Assembly (NCBI GenBank): GCA_021844645.1
Contig: JAKBTA010000017.1
Location: 1 to 22,419 of the forward strand
DNA length: 22,419 nt
Direction of reading: 5' to 3'
From: Nitrospirota bacterium
GTDB taxonomy: Bacteria; Nitrospirota_A; Leptospirillia; Leptospirillales; Leptospirillaceae
Shown here piece after piece: positions 1 to 7,755 of this stretch (within the stretch, counting starts at the first letter, position 1; each line of letters starts with the position of its first letter). A program made the position numbers and the translations under genes. Under the pieces are notes generated by a model. It saw only the letters and a program-made list of their open reading frames with translations. It had not been told where the DNA came from and made no database searches.

Positions 1-126
1 TCCGAACCATTCTCCGCCTTCGAAGATTCTTCTGGCAACCTTGATCGCTTCCGGGTTTTCAAGACGATAAGCACAGTGCTCGATTTCCGGTTCAGAAAGC
101 ACCATATCCGAGAACCCCCTGTCCAT
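1..126 (-). CDS. Partial reading frame running off the window, unknown function
   Basis: An open frame runs from an ATG at 126 leftwards to the window edge without a stop. It starts MDRGFSDMVL and continues for 42 codons with an acidic, charged composition (SEPEIEHCAYRLENPEAIK). It is in the same frame as the upstream 76-aa gene and is separated from it by one TGA (150-148) plus seven sense codons. It could be the 3' part of one gene interrupted by a TGA, or a separate coupled gene. The first ATG has only a weak GGAA before it. A second ATG seven codons later has AGGGGG about nine bases upstream. I do not recognise the product. Confidence 0.4.
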   Translation of the reverse strand, partial: MDRGFSDMVLSEPEIEHCAYRLENPEAIKVARRIFEGGEWFG

Positions 127-147
127 TTCCAGAAAAACCGCTTTGTA

Positions 148-378
148 TCAATCTTGCCGAACAGGAAAACGCTCAAAAAAATGTGCGGCTACACTTTGAT
201 AGGTCGTCTGGTTGTTGAGAACCCACTGATCGATGTAATTGGGAGAGCACTGGGAGTTTGCAGGGGAGTACCTTCCCGCCTTCCAGGCTTCCTTAAGGAT
301 CTTCTCGTCGGAGAATGGTTCGGATTGGGTGATGATGGTTTTTGGAGCCTCTTTTTTCAGAAAGGAAAAGAACCCCAT
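148..378 (-). CDS. Unknown 76-aa protein, possibly the first half of a gene interrupted by TGA
   Basis: The ATG at 378 has a very strong ribosome binding site (AAGGAGG, four bases before the start) and a good promoter further upstream, so initiation here is convincing. The product begins MGFFSFLKKEAPKTIITQ and is soluble and mixed-charge, with no signal peptide or clear membrane segment. It ends FPVRQD at a TGA (150-148). The same frame then stays open to the window edge. This suggests either a nonsense-interrupted longer gene or two adjacent genes. I recognise no family. Confidence 0.6.
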   Translation of the reverse strand: MGFFSFLKKEAPKTIITQSEPFSDEKILKEAWKAGRYSPANSQCSPNYIDQWVLNNQTTYQSVAAHFFERFPVRQD

Positions 379-432
379 CTGTCCTCCTTTTTGAATGGTT
401 TTGTCTGAAATGCGCTGACTAAATTAAGATGT

Positions 433-460
433 ATTTTATATGAATTTTTTATGAAGTCAA
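433..460 (-). promoter_or_regulatory. Sigma-70-type promoter of the left-edge gene
   Basis: Read on the minus strand: TTGACT (460-455), a 16-base spacer, then TAAAAT (438-433). Each hexamer matches the consensus at five of six positions. It lies in an AT-rich gap between truA and the 76-aa gene, with a leader of about 50 bases before the ATG at 378. It makes the left-edge gene a separate transcription unit from truA. Confidence 0.6.
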
Positions 461-522
461 ATCGTCATCGGGGGGATCGAAGTGCTCTTTTCATCGGTAG
501 ATCGGACATGGGAAAGGAGGTG

Positions 523-1368
523 TCAGGCGAATGGATCGTTCTTTCCATAAAGCACCCGGATGAGGGAAAGCCCTTCCGGCGGGGCGGGACGAAGGCATTT
601 GACCGGGACCGGCGAGTCAGACTGAAGAAGTTTTTCGAGTTCTTCTAGTGTTCTTTTCCCGTTGGCTACTTCAACGATCGTTCCGATGATAAAACGGATC
701 ATCATGTGCAGGAACCCTTTCCCCGTAATCCAGACCTGATAGTCAGCACCATCCCGTTCCCAGAAGATATGATCTATGGTTCTTTGCGTTTTTGGAGGGA
801 GAGATTTTTTGACGGTGAAATGGGTGAAGTCATGGTTTCCCAGAAAGAGCAAGGAGGAGCTTTTGAGAAGTGATAAATCCACAGGAGCAAAAAAAACTCC
901 GGTAAAAGGATTATCCAGAGGAGAGCGGACTTGTTTCTGGGGAACAATCCTGAGCCTGTAGCGGTAGATTTTGCGCTCGACATCGTGTCTTGCATGGAAG
1001 GTATGGGCTGTGTGCGTGGCGGACAGGATTCGGATCCGCTGAGGAAGAAAGTGATTCACTCCTTTCAAGAGTGATTCAGGCGTCCATGGCCTGTTTTCCC
1101 TGATTGGAATATCAAGATGAAACACCTGTCCATGAGCGCTGACACCGGCATCTGTTCTTCCGGAACCTGTGATGTTGAGCGGCATCCCGGTCAGTTTGTG
1201 CAAAGCTTCTTCAATGGTCCCCTGAATGGATTGATCTGAGCCTTGCCGTTGCCATCCATGAAATTCCCGACCGTCATAGGAAGTGATGAAAGCCATGCGT
1301 TGGCTCTTGGGTGTTTCCTGGTCAGGATCTGATGGTTGGTCTCGTAAAATGGAACTTCCCTCCGGCAA
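523..1368 (-). CDS. truA: tRNA pseudouridine(38-40) synthase TruA
   Basis: TruA converts uridines 38-40 of the tRNA anticodon arm to pseudouridine. The catalytic aspartate lies in GSGRTDAGVSA (D73 from the long start). Other family landmarks are YDGREFHGWQRQ near the N-terminus, FHARHDVERKIYRYRL in the middle and GKGFLHMMIRFIIGT towards the C-terminus. The long form starts at a TTG (1368) without a clear ribosome binding site and gives 281 aa. An ATG at 1296 gives 257 aa, begins MAFITSYDG and is closer to where related proteins usually start. The true start is unresolved between these two. The gene lies at the end of the minus-strand gene train, about 80 bases after the NUDIX gene. Confidence 0.95.
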   Translation of the reverse strand: MPEGSSILRDQPSDPDQETPKSQRMAFITSYDGREFHGWQRQGSDQSIQGTIEEALHKLTGMPLNITGSGRTDAGVSAHGQVFHLDIPIRENRPWTPESLLKGVNHFLPQRIRILSATHTAHTFHARHDVERKIYRYRLRIVPQKQVRSPLDNPFTGVFFAPVDLSLLKSSSLLFLGNHDFTHFTVKKSLPPKTQRTIDHIFWERDGADYQVWITGKGFLHMMIRFIIGTIVEVANGKRTLEELEKLLQSDSPVPVKCLRPAPPEGLSLIRVLYGKNDPFA

Positions 1369-1448
1369 TAATGGAGCTTCGTTGTTGAATCAGGACATCT
1401 CCTCTTAAGACTATAGGAAGTGTAGCGAAAAATAAGGGGATCAACAAT

Positions 1449-1904
1449 TTAACCGTTTAAAAGGTCGGGTTTATTTTCAAGGAGTTTTTTGAGGTCAGAG
1501 AGAATGGACCAGTTTGGTGCAAGCCAGGGAAGATCCTGAATTTCGTCCGGGTTAAGCCAGCGGATTTCTTCGTGAACGGCAATTTGTGGGGTGTTTTCAA
1601 CAATACGGCAGATAAACGGGAAGAGCTGCAGGTAAAGATGGGGGTACCGATAGAGGACTGTTGGCATGGGGAGGAGGATCTCCACACGAATATTCAGTTC
1701 CTCATACAGTTCCCTGATAACGGCTTGAGAGGGGGATTCTCCTGTTTCAACCTTCCCTCCGGGAAATTCCCAGAGATCATCCCATGATCCTGGAAGTCTT
1801 TTCGCACAGAGGATTTTCCCGTTCTTGAGAATGATCCCGCAGGAAACCTTCAGAGGGTGTTCATCTCCTGAGGTTTCCTGAGAGGAGGGATCTGGTGGTT
1901 CCAA
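1449..1904 (-). CDS. MutT-like NUDIX hydrolase
   Basis: This is a 151-aa NUDIX protein, probably a nucleotide-pool cleaner of the MutT (8-oxo-dGTP diphosphatase) type. The NUDIX box is clear: GG at 49-50, E56, then RELYEEL at 64-70. The usual glycine after EEx is asparagine (N71). WDDLWEFPGGKVE is typical of the MutT/MutY-C branch. The start is a TTG at 1904, one base after the stop of the upstream 82-aa gene, which points to translational coupling. The N-terminal 15 residues (EPPDPSSQETSGDEH) are probably disordered. Exact substrate cannot be read from sequence. Confidence 0.85.
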   Translation of the reverse strand: MEPPDPSSQETSGDEHPLKVSCGIILKNGKILCAKRLPGSWDDLWEFPGGKVETGESPSQAVIRELYEELNIRVEILLPMPTVLYRYPHLYLQLFPFICRIVENTPQIAVHEEIRWLNPDEIQDLPWLAPNWSILSDLKKLLENKPDLLNG

Positions 1905-1905
1905 A

Positions 1906-2154
1906 TCAGAAATTCATTTTTCTGGGGTCTTCCGAGTGCAAGGATTCCCATGCTTCCCTCAGATCGACCCAAAGATCCATTTCCGTGTTGATCGCAGCTT
2001 GCCAACGGTCCCAGTCTTCCCTGGAACCCATCGTGTCCACTCCGCCTGAGCCGATTGCGGAGCGCGAAGCCATATCAGAGATCATCCTGGCTTTTTTCCA
2101 CTCCAGAATGGCCAGATCATATGCTGCCACACGGGCAACTTTAGCAGGGTTCAT
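1906..2154 (-). CDS. Unknown 82-aa protein
   Basis: I chose the ATG at 2154 because AGGAG stands eight bases before it. A longer frame from an ATG at 2235 would overlap apbC and has no ribosome binding site. The product begins MNPAKVARVAAYDLAILEWK and is tryptophan- and charge-rich (DWDRWQAAINTEMDLWVDLREAW), probably mostly helical and cytoplasmic. It contains no cysteine. It sits between apbC and the NUDIX gene with one-base spacing to the latter. I recognise no family. Confidence 0.6.
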   Translation of the reverse strand: MNPAKVARVAAYDLAILEWKKARMISDMASRSAIGSGGVDTMGSREDWDRWQAAINTEMDLWVDLREAWESLHSEDPRKMNF

Positions 2155-2191
2155 TGGGGAGTCTCCTGCCGTTTCTGTCCATGACCGGTTT

Positions 2192-3271
2192 TCATCCGCC
2201 AAAGTTTCCGATCTGGATGGGGATGGCTCCTGCATTCGATATGGAAATCGCAGAGGCCAGTTTTCCTGCGATGTCCCGGTAAGACTGTGTCAATGGACTT
2301 TCGGGATAGGCAACTGCGATGGGATGGCCCGAGTCTCCGCCTTCCCGGATGGATAAATCGATCGGGATCCGTCCCAAAAATGGAACATGAAGTTCGTGAG
2401 CCGCTTTTTCCCCGCCGCCCTTTGAGAAGATGTCGGTTTCTTCATGGCAGTGTGGGCAGACAAAAGAACTCATATTTTCAACGATTCCCAGAATAGGAAC
2501 ATTGACTTTCTGGAACATTGCCAATCCTCTCCTTGAATCAGAAAGGGCGACCTCCTGGGGAGTTGTGACAATGATAGCTCCTGACAAGGGAACCAACTGA
2601 GCCAGGGAGAGCTGGGCATCTCCTGTTCCCGGAGGCATGTCGACCACCAGATAGTCAAGGTCTCCCCATGCAATATCCTGACAGAACTGCTGGATAATCC
2701 CGTGGAGCATCGGCCCTCTCCAGATCAGCGGGGTTCCGGGCGGGACCATGAATGCCATTGACATGACTGTAATTCCATGTCCAGACGGGGGAAAAAGTTT
2801 TTTGTCGACCTGTCTCGGGGTGTCCGTTATCCCCAGCATCATGGGAATGTTGGGACCGTAAACATCAGCATCCATGATCCCAACCTTGGCACCCATCTGT
2901 GAAAGGGCAATGGCCAGATTGACCGAAGTCGTTGATTTTCCAACTCCGCCTTTGCCACTGGAAACGGCAATGACATTCTTGACTCCCGGGATCGGTGTCT
3001 TTCCGGTGAAACTTCCACCCGTTGTTCTGGCGGTAAAGGAGATTTCGGTATTTGTGATTCCGGGAACCGAAGCCAGCGAGGCAAGGCAGGCATTTTTCAT
3101 TTCGTCCTTGAGGGGACAGGCAGGAGTTGTCAAAACGATTGTAAAAGAAAGATTCCCACCATCAATTTTTAAATTTTCGATCATCTTAAGGGTCACGAGA
3201 TCTTTTTTGAAATCAGGCTCGATGACTCGGCCCAATGCGCTCCATACCAGTTCTTCTGAAACGGTTGACAT
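2192..3271 (-). CDS. apbC: Mrp/ApbC-type P-loop iron-sulfur carrier
   Basis: A 359-aa MRP/NBP35-family ATPase that carries and delivers Fe-S clusters in the cytoplasm. Residues of roughly 5-80 form a MIP18/DUF59-like domain. The deviant Walker A motif SGKGGVGKST lies at about 105-114, DMPPGTGDAQ (about 211-220) is the family's switch region, and CPHC (C272, C275) is the pair that bridges a [4Fe-4S] cluster between two subunits. The ATG at 3271 is preceded by GAAAGG. It follows the isc genes on the same strand after a gap of 106 bases, which fits a role in cluster delivery after IscU assembly. A short C-terminal tail (ISNAGAIPIQIGNFGG) is unremarkable. Confidence 0.93.
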   Translation of the reverse strand: MSTVSEELVWSALGRVIEPDFKKDLVTLKMIENLKIDGGNLSFTIVLTTPACPLKDEMKNACLASLASVPGITNTEISFTARTTGGSFTGKTPIPGVKNVIAVSSGKGGVGKSTTSVNLAIALSQMGAKVGIMDADVYGPNIPMMLGITDTPRQVDKKLFPPSGHGITVMSMAFMVPPGTPLIWRGPMLHGIIQQFCQDIAWGDLDYLVVDMPPGTGDAQLSLAQLVPLSGAIIVTTPQEVALSDSRRGLAMFQKVNVPILGIVENMSSFVCPHCHEETDIFSKGGGEKAAHELHVPFLGRIPIDLSIREGGDSGHPIAVAYPESPLTQSYRDIAGKLASAISISNAGAIPIQIGNFGG

Positions 3272-3291
3272 ATGCTGAAACCTTTCTTTTG

Positions 3292-3314
3292 CCCGAAGAA
3301 GTTATTCTTCCGGG
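3292..3314 (-). promoter_or_regulatory. Stem-loop in the apbC leader
   Basis: CCCGAAGAA (3292-3300) pairs with TTCTT plus CGGG (3305-3314), with one bulged base and a GTTA loop: nine base pairs in all. It stands about 20 bases upstream of the apbC start, next to its ribosome binding site. There is no T-run on either side, so it is not an intrinsic terminator. It may stabilise or control the apbC message. Confidence 0.35.
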
Positions 3315-3377
3315 TCATTATTCCTGAAACAAAATCAACATTTGCTGAAGGAGGGTTTTAGACTCCCTCAATATTTT

Positions 3378-3782
3378 TTATTGTTCCTTGGTCTGTTCTG
3401 AAAGTGCCGTAAAAAAATCCGGGAATTCCTTTTGAGAGCATGTTCCCATTGTACCATCTTCCCTGATCAGGCGAGAGCCTTTTTCGGTTTCTTCAATCAT
3501 CATGTAGAGACGGCCTGAGTGATCCCTGTGTGTGGGATCGAAGATGACCCACTTTTCCATGACCCCCGGATCCGGGGTGACTTCCTCCAAGTACCGGAGG
3601 AAGGTTTCCTTATCGAGGGAGCTTTCTCCTTGTCTAGCCACAAGAAAGTCCTCATAAGTCGTGCGTAATCCCTTTGCATTTTTGAGCCTTGCGACAAGGG
3701 CCCGATCATCGAGATCCCTGGTCGGGATACGAGTGCGGACGGAGAGGAGCCTGCCTTGGGGAGTCAGTCCCTGTCCTGCCAT
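3378..3782 (-). CDS. Unknown 134-aa protein at the end of the isc operon
   Basis: The ATG at 3782 lies inside iscX, overlapping its end by 19 bases, with AGGA directly before it. This overlap suggests translational coupling. The product is soluble and charged, has one cysteine (MGTCSQKEF) and no membrane segment. Its central part (KWVIFDPTHRDHSGRLYMMIEETEKG) looks like beta strands. It could start at a later GTG just past the overlap. I do not recognise a family. The position suggests an accessory role in iron-sulfur biogenesis, but this is inference from context only. Confidence 0.65.
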   Translation of the reverse strand: MAGQGLTPQGRLLSVRTRIPTRDLDDRALVARLKNAKGLRTTYEDFLVARQGESSLDKETFLRYLEEVTPDPGVMEKWVIFDPTHRDHSGRLYMMIEETEKGSRLIREDGTMGTCSQKEFPDFFTALSEQTKEQ

Positions 3783-3967
3783 TCCTCAAGCCAAGCCATC
3801 TGAATAGATTCAAGGATTTTTTCATTGGAAGTCTTGGGATCCCCTTCGAATCCAGGAAGCTCAGTCACCCATTTGTGAAGATCTGTGAACCTGACTGTCA
3901 GAGGATCAACGTCCGGATGTTGGTTCAACAGTTCAAATCCGATTTCGTACGGGTCACTCCAATTCAT
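3764..3967 (-). CDS. iscX: IscX (YfhJ) Fe-S assembly accessory protein
   Basis: A 67-aa acidic protein, the usual IscX length. Diagnostic stretches are DPLTVRFTDLHKWVTEL and TSNEKILESIQMAWLEEW, which match the E. coli protein closely. IscX binds iron and docks on the desulfurase IscS, tuning sulfur transfer to IscU. The ATG at 3967 has AAAGGAG eight bases upstream, and fdx ends 14 bases before. Its retention is interesting because the IscS partner in this operon lacks its cofactor site. Confidence 0.93.
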   Translation of the reverse strand: MNWSDPYEIGFELLNQHPDVDPLTVRFTDLHKWVTELPGFEGDPKTSNEKILESIQMAWLEEWQDRD

Positions 3968-3981
3968 TCCGATGCTCTCCT

Positions 3982-4293
3982 TTAATGCTCATGGCCGCCT
4001 TTTGAGCAGAACGGGATGGTAACGACAAGATCACCAAGAACCTTTGCCTGGCAGGCCAGTCTGGATTTAAGTGTAAGTCCTTCTGCTTCCTCGATCTGGT
4101 CTTCCTCATCTTCCTCCATGGGAGAAAGATTTCCGAATCCTTCTGTAACGATCACATGACAGGTGGCGCAGGCACAGACACCACCGCAGTTATGTTCCAG
4201 ATGGATCCCATTTTTGGTGGCAGCATCGAGAATGGAAACGCCTTCCTTGACTGTAACTTTTTTGTTTTCAGGAAGAAAAAGTATCTCGGGCAA
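3982..4293 (-). CDS. fdx: ISC-type [2Fe-2S] ferredoxin
   Basis: A 103-aa adrenodoxin-like ferredoxin that supplies electrons for cluster assembly. Cluster ligands are C36, C42, C45 and C81 in CGGVCACATC and RLACQAK. C40 matches the extra non-ligand cysteine of ISC ferredoxins. The acidic stretch MEEDEEDQIEEAEG is the usual partner-docking patch. The start is a TTG at 4293, immediately after the hscA stop (TGA TTG) and with GGGAGG five bases before it, so this unusual start is well supported. Confidence 0.95.
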   Translation of the reverse strand: MPEILFLPENKKVTVKEGVSILDAATKNGIHLEHNCGGVCACATCHVIVTEGFGNLSPMEEDEEDQIEEAEGLTLKSRLACQAKVLGDLVVTIPFCSKGGHEH

Positions 4294-6117
4294 TCAAGCC
4301 TCCCTTTCTGTCACCGGGAGGGCTTTCCCTCCGAGTGCATCCTGAACGGATGTGTTCATCAGCCGTTCGGCAAGTGGACGAGTCACCTGATCAAGGGCAG
4401 AAGTTTCATCCCGTATCAGCTTGGCATCATCTCCTTTGACCGCTTTTTCAAGAGTATCGAGCTGCTTATTGATAACCAGTCTTTCCTCATCTGGAAGGAT
4501 ATCCGATCCGAGTTTTTCGAGGGCCCTTCTTGTGGCATTGATCACAGTAGTCGCTTCTGTCCTGGAGTCTATCAGCATTCGTGTCTGGAAATCTTCCTGC
4601 GCATGCTGGAAGGACTCCTTGATCATCTCCCGGACAGTGTCTTTCGAAATGCCATAGGATGGATGAACAACCACGCCCTGTGAATGTCCTGTTCTCTGGT
4701 CTAGAGCCCGAACATCAAGGATCCCGTTCGCATCGATCGTAAAGGTGACCTCAATCCTTGCTGCTCCGGCGGTCATGGGGGTAATGTCGGTGAGGGAAAA
4801 TCGTGCGAGGCTCCGATTGTCCTTGGCCATCTCCCTCTCACCTTGCAGGACATGGATGTCCACTTTGACCTGGCCATCCAGAAAAGTGGTAAAGAGCTCT
4901 TTGGCCTGGGTGGGGATTGTTGTGTTGCGGGGAATCAGGGAGCTCATGACTCCGCCCATTGTTTCGATTCCCAGTGAAAGGGGTGTGACATCCAAAAGGA
5001 GCATGTCCTTTCGTGCGCCGGACAGGATATCACCCTGAACGGCTGCTCCTTCACCGACAACGAGATCGGGGTCATGCTCATCGTAAATGGGGCGATTGAA
5101 AAGGGCTCCTACCGCTTCCTTGACCCTCAGAAGTCTTGTCGCTCCTCCGACCAGGATCACACCGTCCACCTCTCCTGGCATGACTCCAGCATCGGAAAGG
5201 GCCTTATGGACGGGAATCAGGGTTCTCTGGACAAGCGGTTCGACCCATTTGTTCATTGACTCCCTTGTGAGGGTTGTCTCAAAACCCAAGGCCGGAATGG
5301 ATACGGTGGTTTCCGTTTTTTGAGAAAGGACAATTTTGGCTTTTTCTGCTTCCTTTCGCAGAAGGTCCCTGACCTCAGGCCTGTCTTGATCAATTCCCTT
5401 TGGAAGGATCTTGAGCCATTGATCGATAATGGCCTGATCAAAATCATCGCCGCCCAGATGGGTGTCTCCACTAGTCGCCTTGACCTCGAAGACGCCCCTG
5501 CGGATGGAGAGAAGGGAAAAGTCAAAGGTTCCTCCGCCCAGATCATAGACTGCGTAAAGACCATCTTTTCCGGCTCCGAACCCGTAGGCCAAGGCGGCCG
5601 ATGTCGGTTCATTGAGAATCCTGAGGACATTCAGTCCTGCCATCTCTCCGGCATCTTTTGTCGCCTGTCTTTGTGCATCATTGAAATAGGCCGGAACGGT
5701 AATGACAGCATCGGTCACTGTTTGGCCAAGGGCGACCTCTGCCCTCTTTCTAAGCTCGGAAAGAATCATCGCGCCGATCTGGGGGGCGGAAAGGTGTCGA
5801 TTCCTGAAACGATCGGGAATCAGGGGAAGACCATCAATGTTTTCCACGGGGTATGCCAATTGCCGGATTTCACCTTCGACATCGGCAAAGGAGCGTCCCA
5901 TAAGTCTCTTGGCAGAATAGATGACCACCGTTTCGGGGTCGTTGAGGCGGGCTTTTGCAGCAAATCCGACCTGAACACCTGAAGAGGAAAGGGCTACGAC
6001 CGAAGGAAGAAGCTTCCTGCCTTCCGCGTCGGAAATAACACGAAGCTTGCCGTTTTCCATTATGGCGACAAGGGAGTTTGTTGTTCCCAGGTCGATTCCG
6101 ATGACGGTTCTTGTCAC
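4294..6117 (-). CDS. hscA: Hsp70-class chaperone HscA
   Basis: A 607-aa Hsp70 family protein dedicated to Fe-S biogenesis. With HscB it frees the cluster from IscU through its LPPVK motif. Seen here: phosphate loop [10 protein letters not shown] at the start, [22 protein letters not shown], then the linker and substrate domain ([17 protein letters not shown]). The C-terminal lid is short, as in HscA rather than DnaK. The start is GTG at 6117, overlapping the hscB stop as GTGA, which is strong coupling. Order hscB-hscA-fdx-iscX is the classical ISC arrangement. Confidence 0.95.
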   Translation of the reverse strand: MTRTVIGIDLGTTNSLVAIMENGKLRVISDAEGRKLLPSVVALSSSGVQVGFAAKARLNDPETVVIYSAKRLMGRSFADVEGEIRQLAYPVENIDGLPLIPDRFRNRHLSAPQIGAMILSELRKRAEVALGQTVTDAVITVPAYFNDAQRQATKDAGEMAGLNVLRILNEPTSAALAYGFGAGKDGLYAVYDLGGGTFDFSLLSIRRGVFEVKATSGDTHLGGDDFDQAIIDQWLKILPKGIDQDRPEVRDLLRKEAEKAKIVLSQKTETTVSIPALGFETTLTRESMNKWVEPLVQRTLIPVHKALSDAGVMPGEVDGVILVGGATRLLRVKEAVGALFNRPIYDEHDPDLVVGEGAAVQGDILSGARKDMLLLDVTPLSLGIETMGGVMSSLIPRNTTIPTQAKELFTTFLDGQVKVDIHVLQGEREMAKDNRSLARFSLTDITPMTAGAARIEVTFTIDANGILDVRALDQRTGHSQGVVVHPSYGISKDTVREMIKESFQHAQEDFQTRMLIDSRTEATTVINATRRALEKLGSDILPDEERLVINKQLDTLEKAVKGDDAKLIRDETSALDQVTRPLAERLMNTSVQDALGGKALPVTEREA

Positions 6118-6827
6118 GATGTCTCCTTAACTGTTGCTGGAGTTAAAATCTCTCGTCTGATGGACTGGATATATTTTCTATACTCAAGGTCTCTTGAAAG
6201 CCGGGCCTTTTTTTTCTGAAGAATCTCGATCATCCCATCCGGATCGGCCGGTCCTGTGGATGCGTTTTCCATGTCGGACTCGAGATGGTCGATCTCCATC
6301 ATGCTTTCCAAAATGGCCTTTTCAAGGATACGTGTCTCTTTTTCAAGGCGCGCAAAAGCCTCTTCCTGATGTCCTACAGCAATCTCCGACTCAAGCTCCT
6401 CTTTCAGCTCCATGAGCTCCATCAAATCTTGTGGGTTAAGTCGCTTTTTGGGATCAATCACCGGGTTGCCCGGTTTTTGAAGGCTCAAGTAGTAGGCGGC
6501 CCGGAGAAATGGGTCCTTGAGCGTTTTGAAGGCCTGATTCAGTCTGGAAGCGTTTGTGAGACTGATTTCCTGTTCCACATTGACCTCCATTCGATGGAAG
6601 TCCGGGTGGAAAAGACGACTTTTTTCATGAAATTTTTCGGTCAGGATCCCAGAATCGATCACAAGACTGTGAGGAAGACCCAAAATATCGAAATAGTCCC
6701 GACCCTCCTTGAATGGCTGGATCTTGACGCATGTTCCACAAAGATCGGCTTCTTCAAGAGTTCCCTTGCAATTCCAGCAAAGGGAATTGGCCATATCTCC
6801 AGAATGCCGATGGGCGTGTTTTCCCAT
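6114..6827 (-). CDS. hscB: J-protein cochaperone HscB with an N-terminal zinc-finger-like module
   Basis: A 237-aa J-domain protein, longer than the ~171-aa E. coli HscB. The HPD motif that activates HscA is at 74-76 (LFHPDF), and the C-terminal helical part binds IscU. Ahead of the J domain is a four-cysteine module, CWNC (C17, C20) and CGTC (C30, C33), followed by RDYFDILGL. This arrangement resembles eukaryotic mitochondrial HSCB, where the N-terminal cysteines bind zinc. The ATG at 6827 has AGGAGGT eight bases upstream. The region between the J domain and the C-terminus is long and charged (coiled-coil-like, residues of about 130-225). Confidence 0.9.
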   Translation of the reverse strand: MGKHAHRHSGDMANSLCWNCKGTLEEADLCGTCVKIQPFKEGRDYFDILGLPHSLVIDSGILTEKFHEKSRLFHPDFHRMEVNVEQEISLTNASRLNQAFKTLKDPFLRAAYYLSLQKPGNPVIDPKKRLNPQDLMELMELKEELESEIAVGHQEEAFARLEKETRILEKAILESMMEIDHLESDMENASTGPADPDGMIEILQKKKARLSRDLEYRKYIQSIRREILTPATVKETS

Positions 6828-6883
6828 GGATCGATACCTCCTGTCTGTCTTGCTGATTTCAATACTGGCAAAAAGAACGTAAC

Positions 6884-6903
6884 CCCCGGCTTTTGGGCCG
6901 GGG
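6884..6903 (-). other. GC-rich stem-loop between iscA and hscB
   Basis: CCCCGGC (6884-6890) and GCCGGGG (6897-6903) form a perfect seven-pair stem with a six-base loop. On the transcript (minus strand) it is followed by GTTACGTTCTTTTTG, so the U-rich part is displaced by several bases. It may attenuate transcription or act as an RNA-processing or stability element dividing iscRSUA from hscBA-fdx-iscX. Confidence 0.45.
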
Positions 6904-6922
6904 ATCAGGTGTCGGTTTGTTC

Positions 6923-7252
6923 CTAGACGGCAAAAGATGTTCCGCAGCCACAGCTGTGAGTGGCATTGGGGTTCTGAAACTTGAATCCGCCACCCATCAG
7001 CCCATTGCCCTGATAATCAAGAACGGATCCATCAAGGTAAACCTGACTCTTGGGGTCGATGAGCATCTTGATCCCCTTTGGTCCTTCCATCACATTGTCG
7101 AACTCGCCTGGCTCTTCTTCAAAGCGGATCAGGTAAGACATGCCGGAGCAGCCGCCTCCCTCAATTCCGAGGCGAAGAAATTTCCCTTCCGCTTTCTGTG
7201 TCCTGGCAAGTTTCAATACTTCATCGGCCGCTTTGTCTGTTACGCTGATCAT
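6923..7252 (-). CDS. iscA: A-type Fe-S carrier IscA
   Basis: A 109-aa HesB/IscA-family carrier that accepts and hands on Fe-S clusters. The three invariant cysteines are C35 (GGGCSGMSY) and C101/C103 (HSCGCGTSF). The start ATG at 7252 has AGGAGGT five bases upstream. ErpA and SufA have the same motifs, so the name IscA rests partly on position directly after iscU. Confidence 0.92.
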   Translation of the reverse strand: MISVTDKAADEVLKLARTQKAEGKFLRLGIEGGGCSGMSYLIRFEEEPGEFDNVMEGPKGIKMLIDPKSQVYLDGSVLDYQGNGLMGGGFKFQNPNATHSCGCGTSFAV

Positions 7253-7285
7253 GTGGCACCTCCTGGATTTGGTTGAAGTGACTGA

Positions 7286-7313
7286 TCATCCGGACATCAT
7301 GGTTGCCGGATGA
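7286..7313 (-). other. Stem-loop between iscU and iscA
   Basis: TCATCCGG (7286-7293) pairs perfectly with CCGGATGA (7306-7313) around a 12-base loop. It lies in the short gap between the iscU stop and the iscA start and has no adjacent U-run. It is probably an mRNA processing or stability element rather than a terminator. Confidence 0.4.
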
Positions 7314-7323
7314 CGAGACGTGT

Positions 7324-7707
7324 TTAGCGGCTCTTTTTGTCCTGGTAGTCCTGAATAGCTCCCTTGATCGCATCTTCGGCCAAAACGGAACAGTGAATCT
7401 TGACAGGGGGCAGGTTCAATTCCTGGACGATGTCCGTGTTTTTAATCTTGAGAGCCTCGTCGATCGTTTTTCCCTTGACCCACTCGGTTGCAAGCGAGCT
7501 TGATGCAATGGCGCTTCCACAGCCAAAGGTCTTGAACTTGGCTTCTTCAATAATACCATCATCATTGATCTTCAGCTGAAGCTTCATGACATCGCCGCAC
7601 TCGGGTGCGCCGACAATACCTGTGCCGACATTTTCGTCGGACTTGTCAAATGAGCCCATGTTTCTTGGGTTGTTATAGTGGTCGATGACCTTGTCGCTGT
7701 ATGCCAT
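7324..7707 (-). CDS. iscU: Fe-S cluster scaffold IscU
   Basis: A 127-aa scaffold on which [2Fe-2S] clusters are built. It keeps all assembly residues: C37 and D39 in APECGDVM, C63 in FGCGSAIASSS, and H105/C106 next to the HscA-recognition motif LPPVK (99-103). The ATG at 7707 has AGGAGG seven bases upstream. It follows iscS by 48 bases. Its intact state contrasts with the degenerate cofactor site of the neighbouring IscS. Confidence 0.96.
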   Translation of the reverse strand: MAYSDKVIDHYNNPRNMGSFDKSDENVGTGIVGAPECGDVMKLQLKINDDGIIEEAKFKTFGCGSAIASSSLATEWVKGKTIDEALKIKNTDIVQELNLPPVKIHCSVLAEDAIKGAIQDYQDKKSR

Positions 7708-7755
7708 TTGAATTCCTCCTGATGAGATTCTGTCGTATGTTGCTTGATGCTCCTA

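Noticed and set aside
76..408. 110-codon plus-strand frame at the left edge
   Set aside because: It lies antisense to a gene with a strong promoter and ribosome binding site and has no such signals of its own.
3351..3385. GAGGG/CCCTC hairpin followed by a T-rich stretch between apbC and the 134-aa gene
   Set aside because: The T-run lies on the plus strand, where no gene would need termination; on the minus transcript there is no U-run, and the stem is only five pairs.
5320..5982. 220-codon plus-strand frame inside hscA
   Set aside because: Antisense shadow of a well-conserved Hsp70 gene; no ribosome binding site and no recognisable product.
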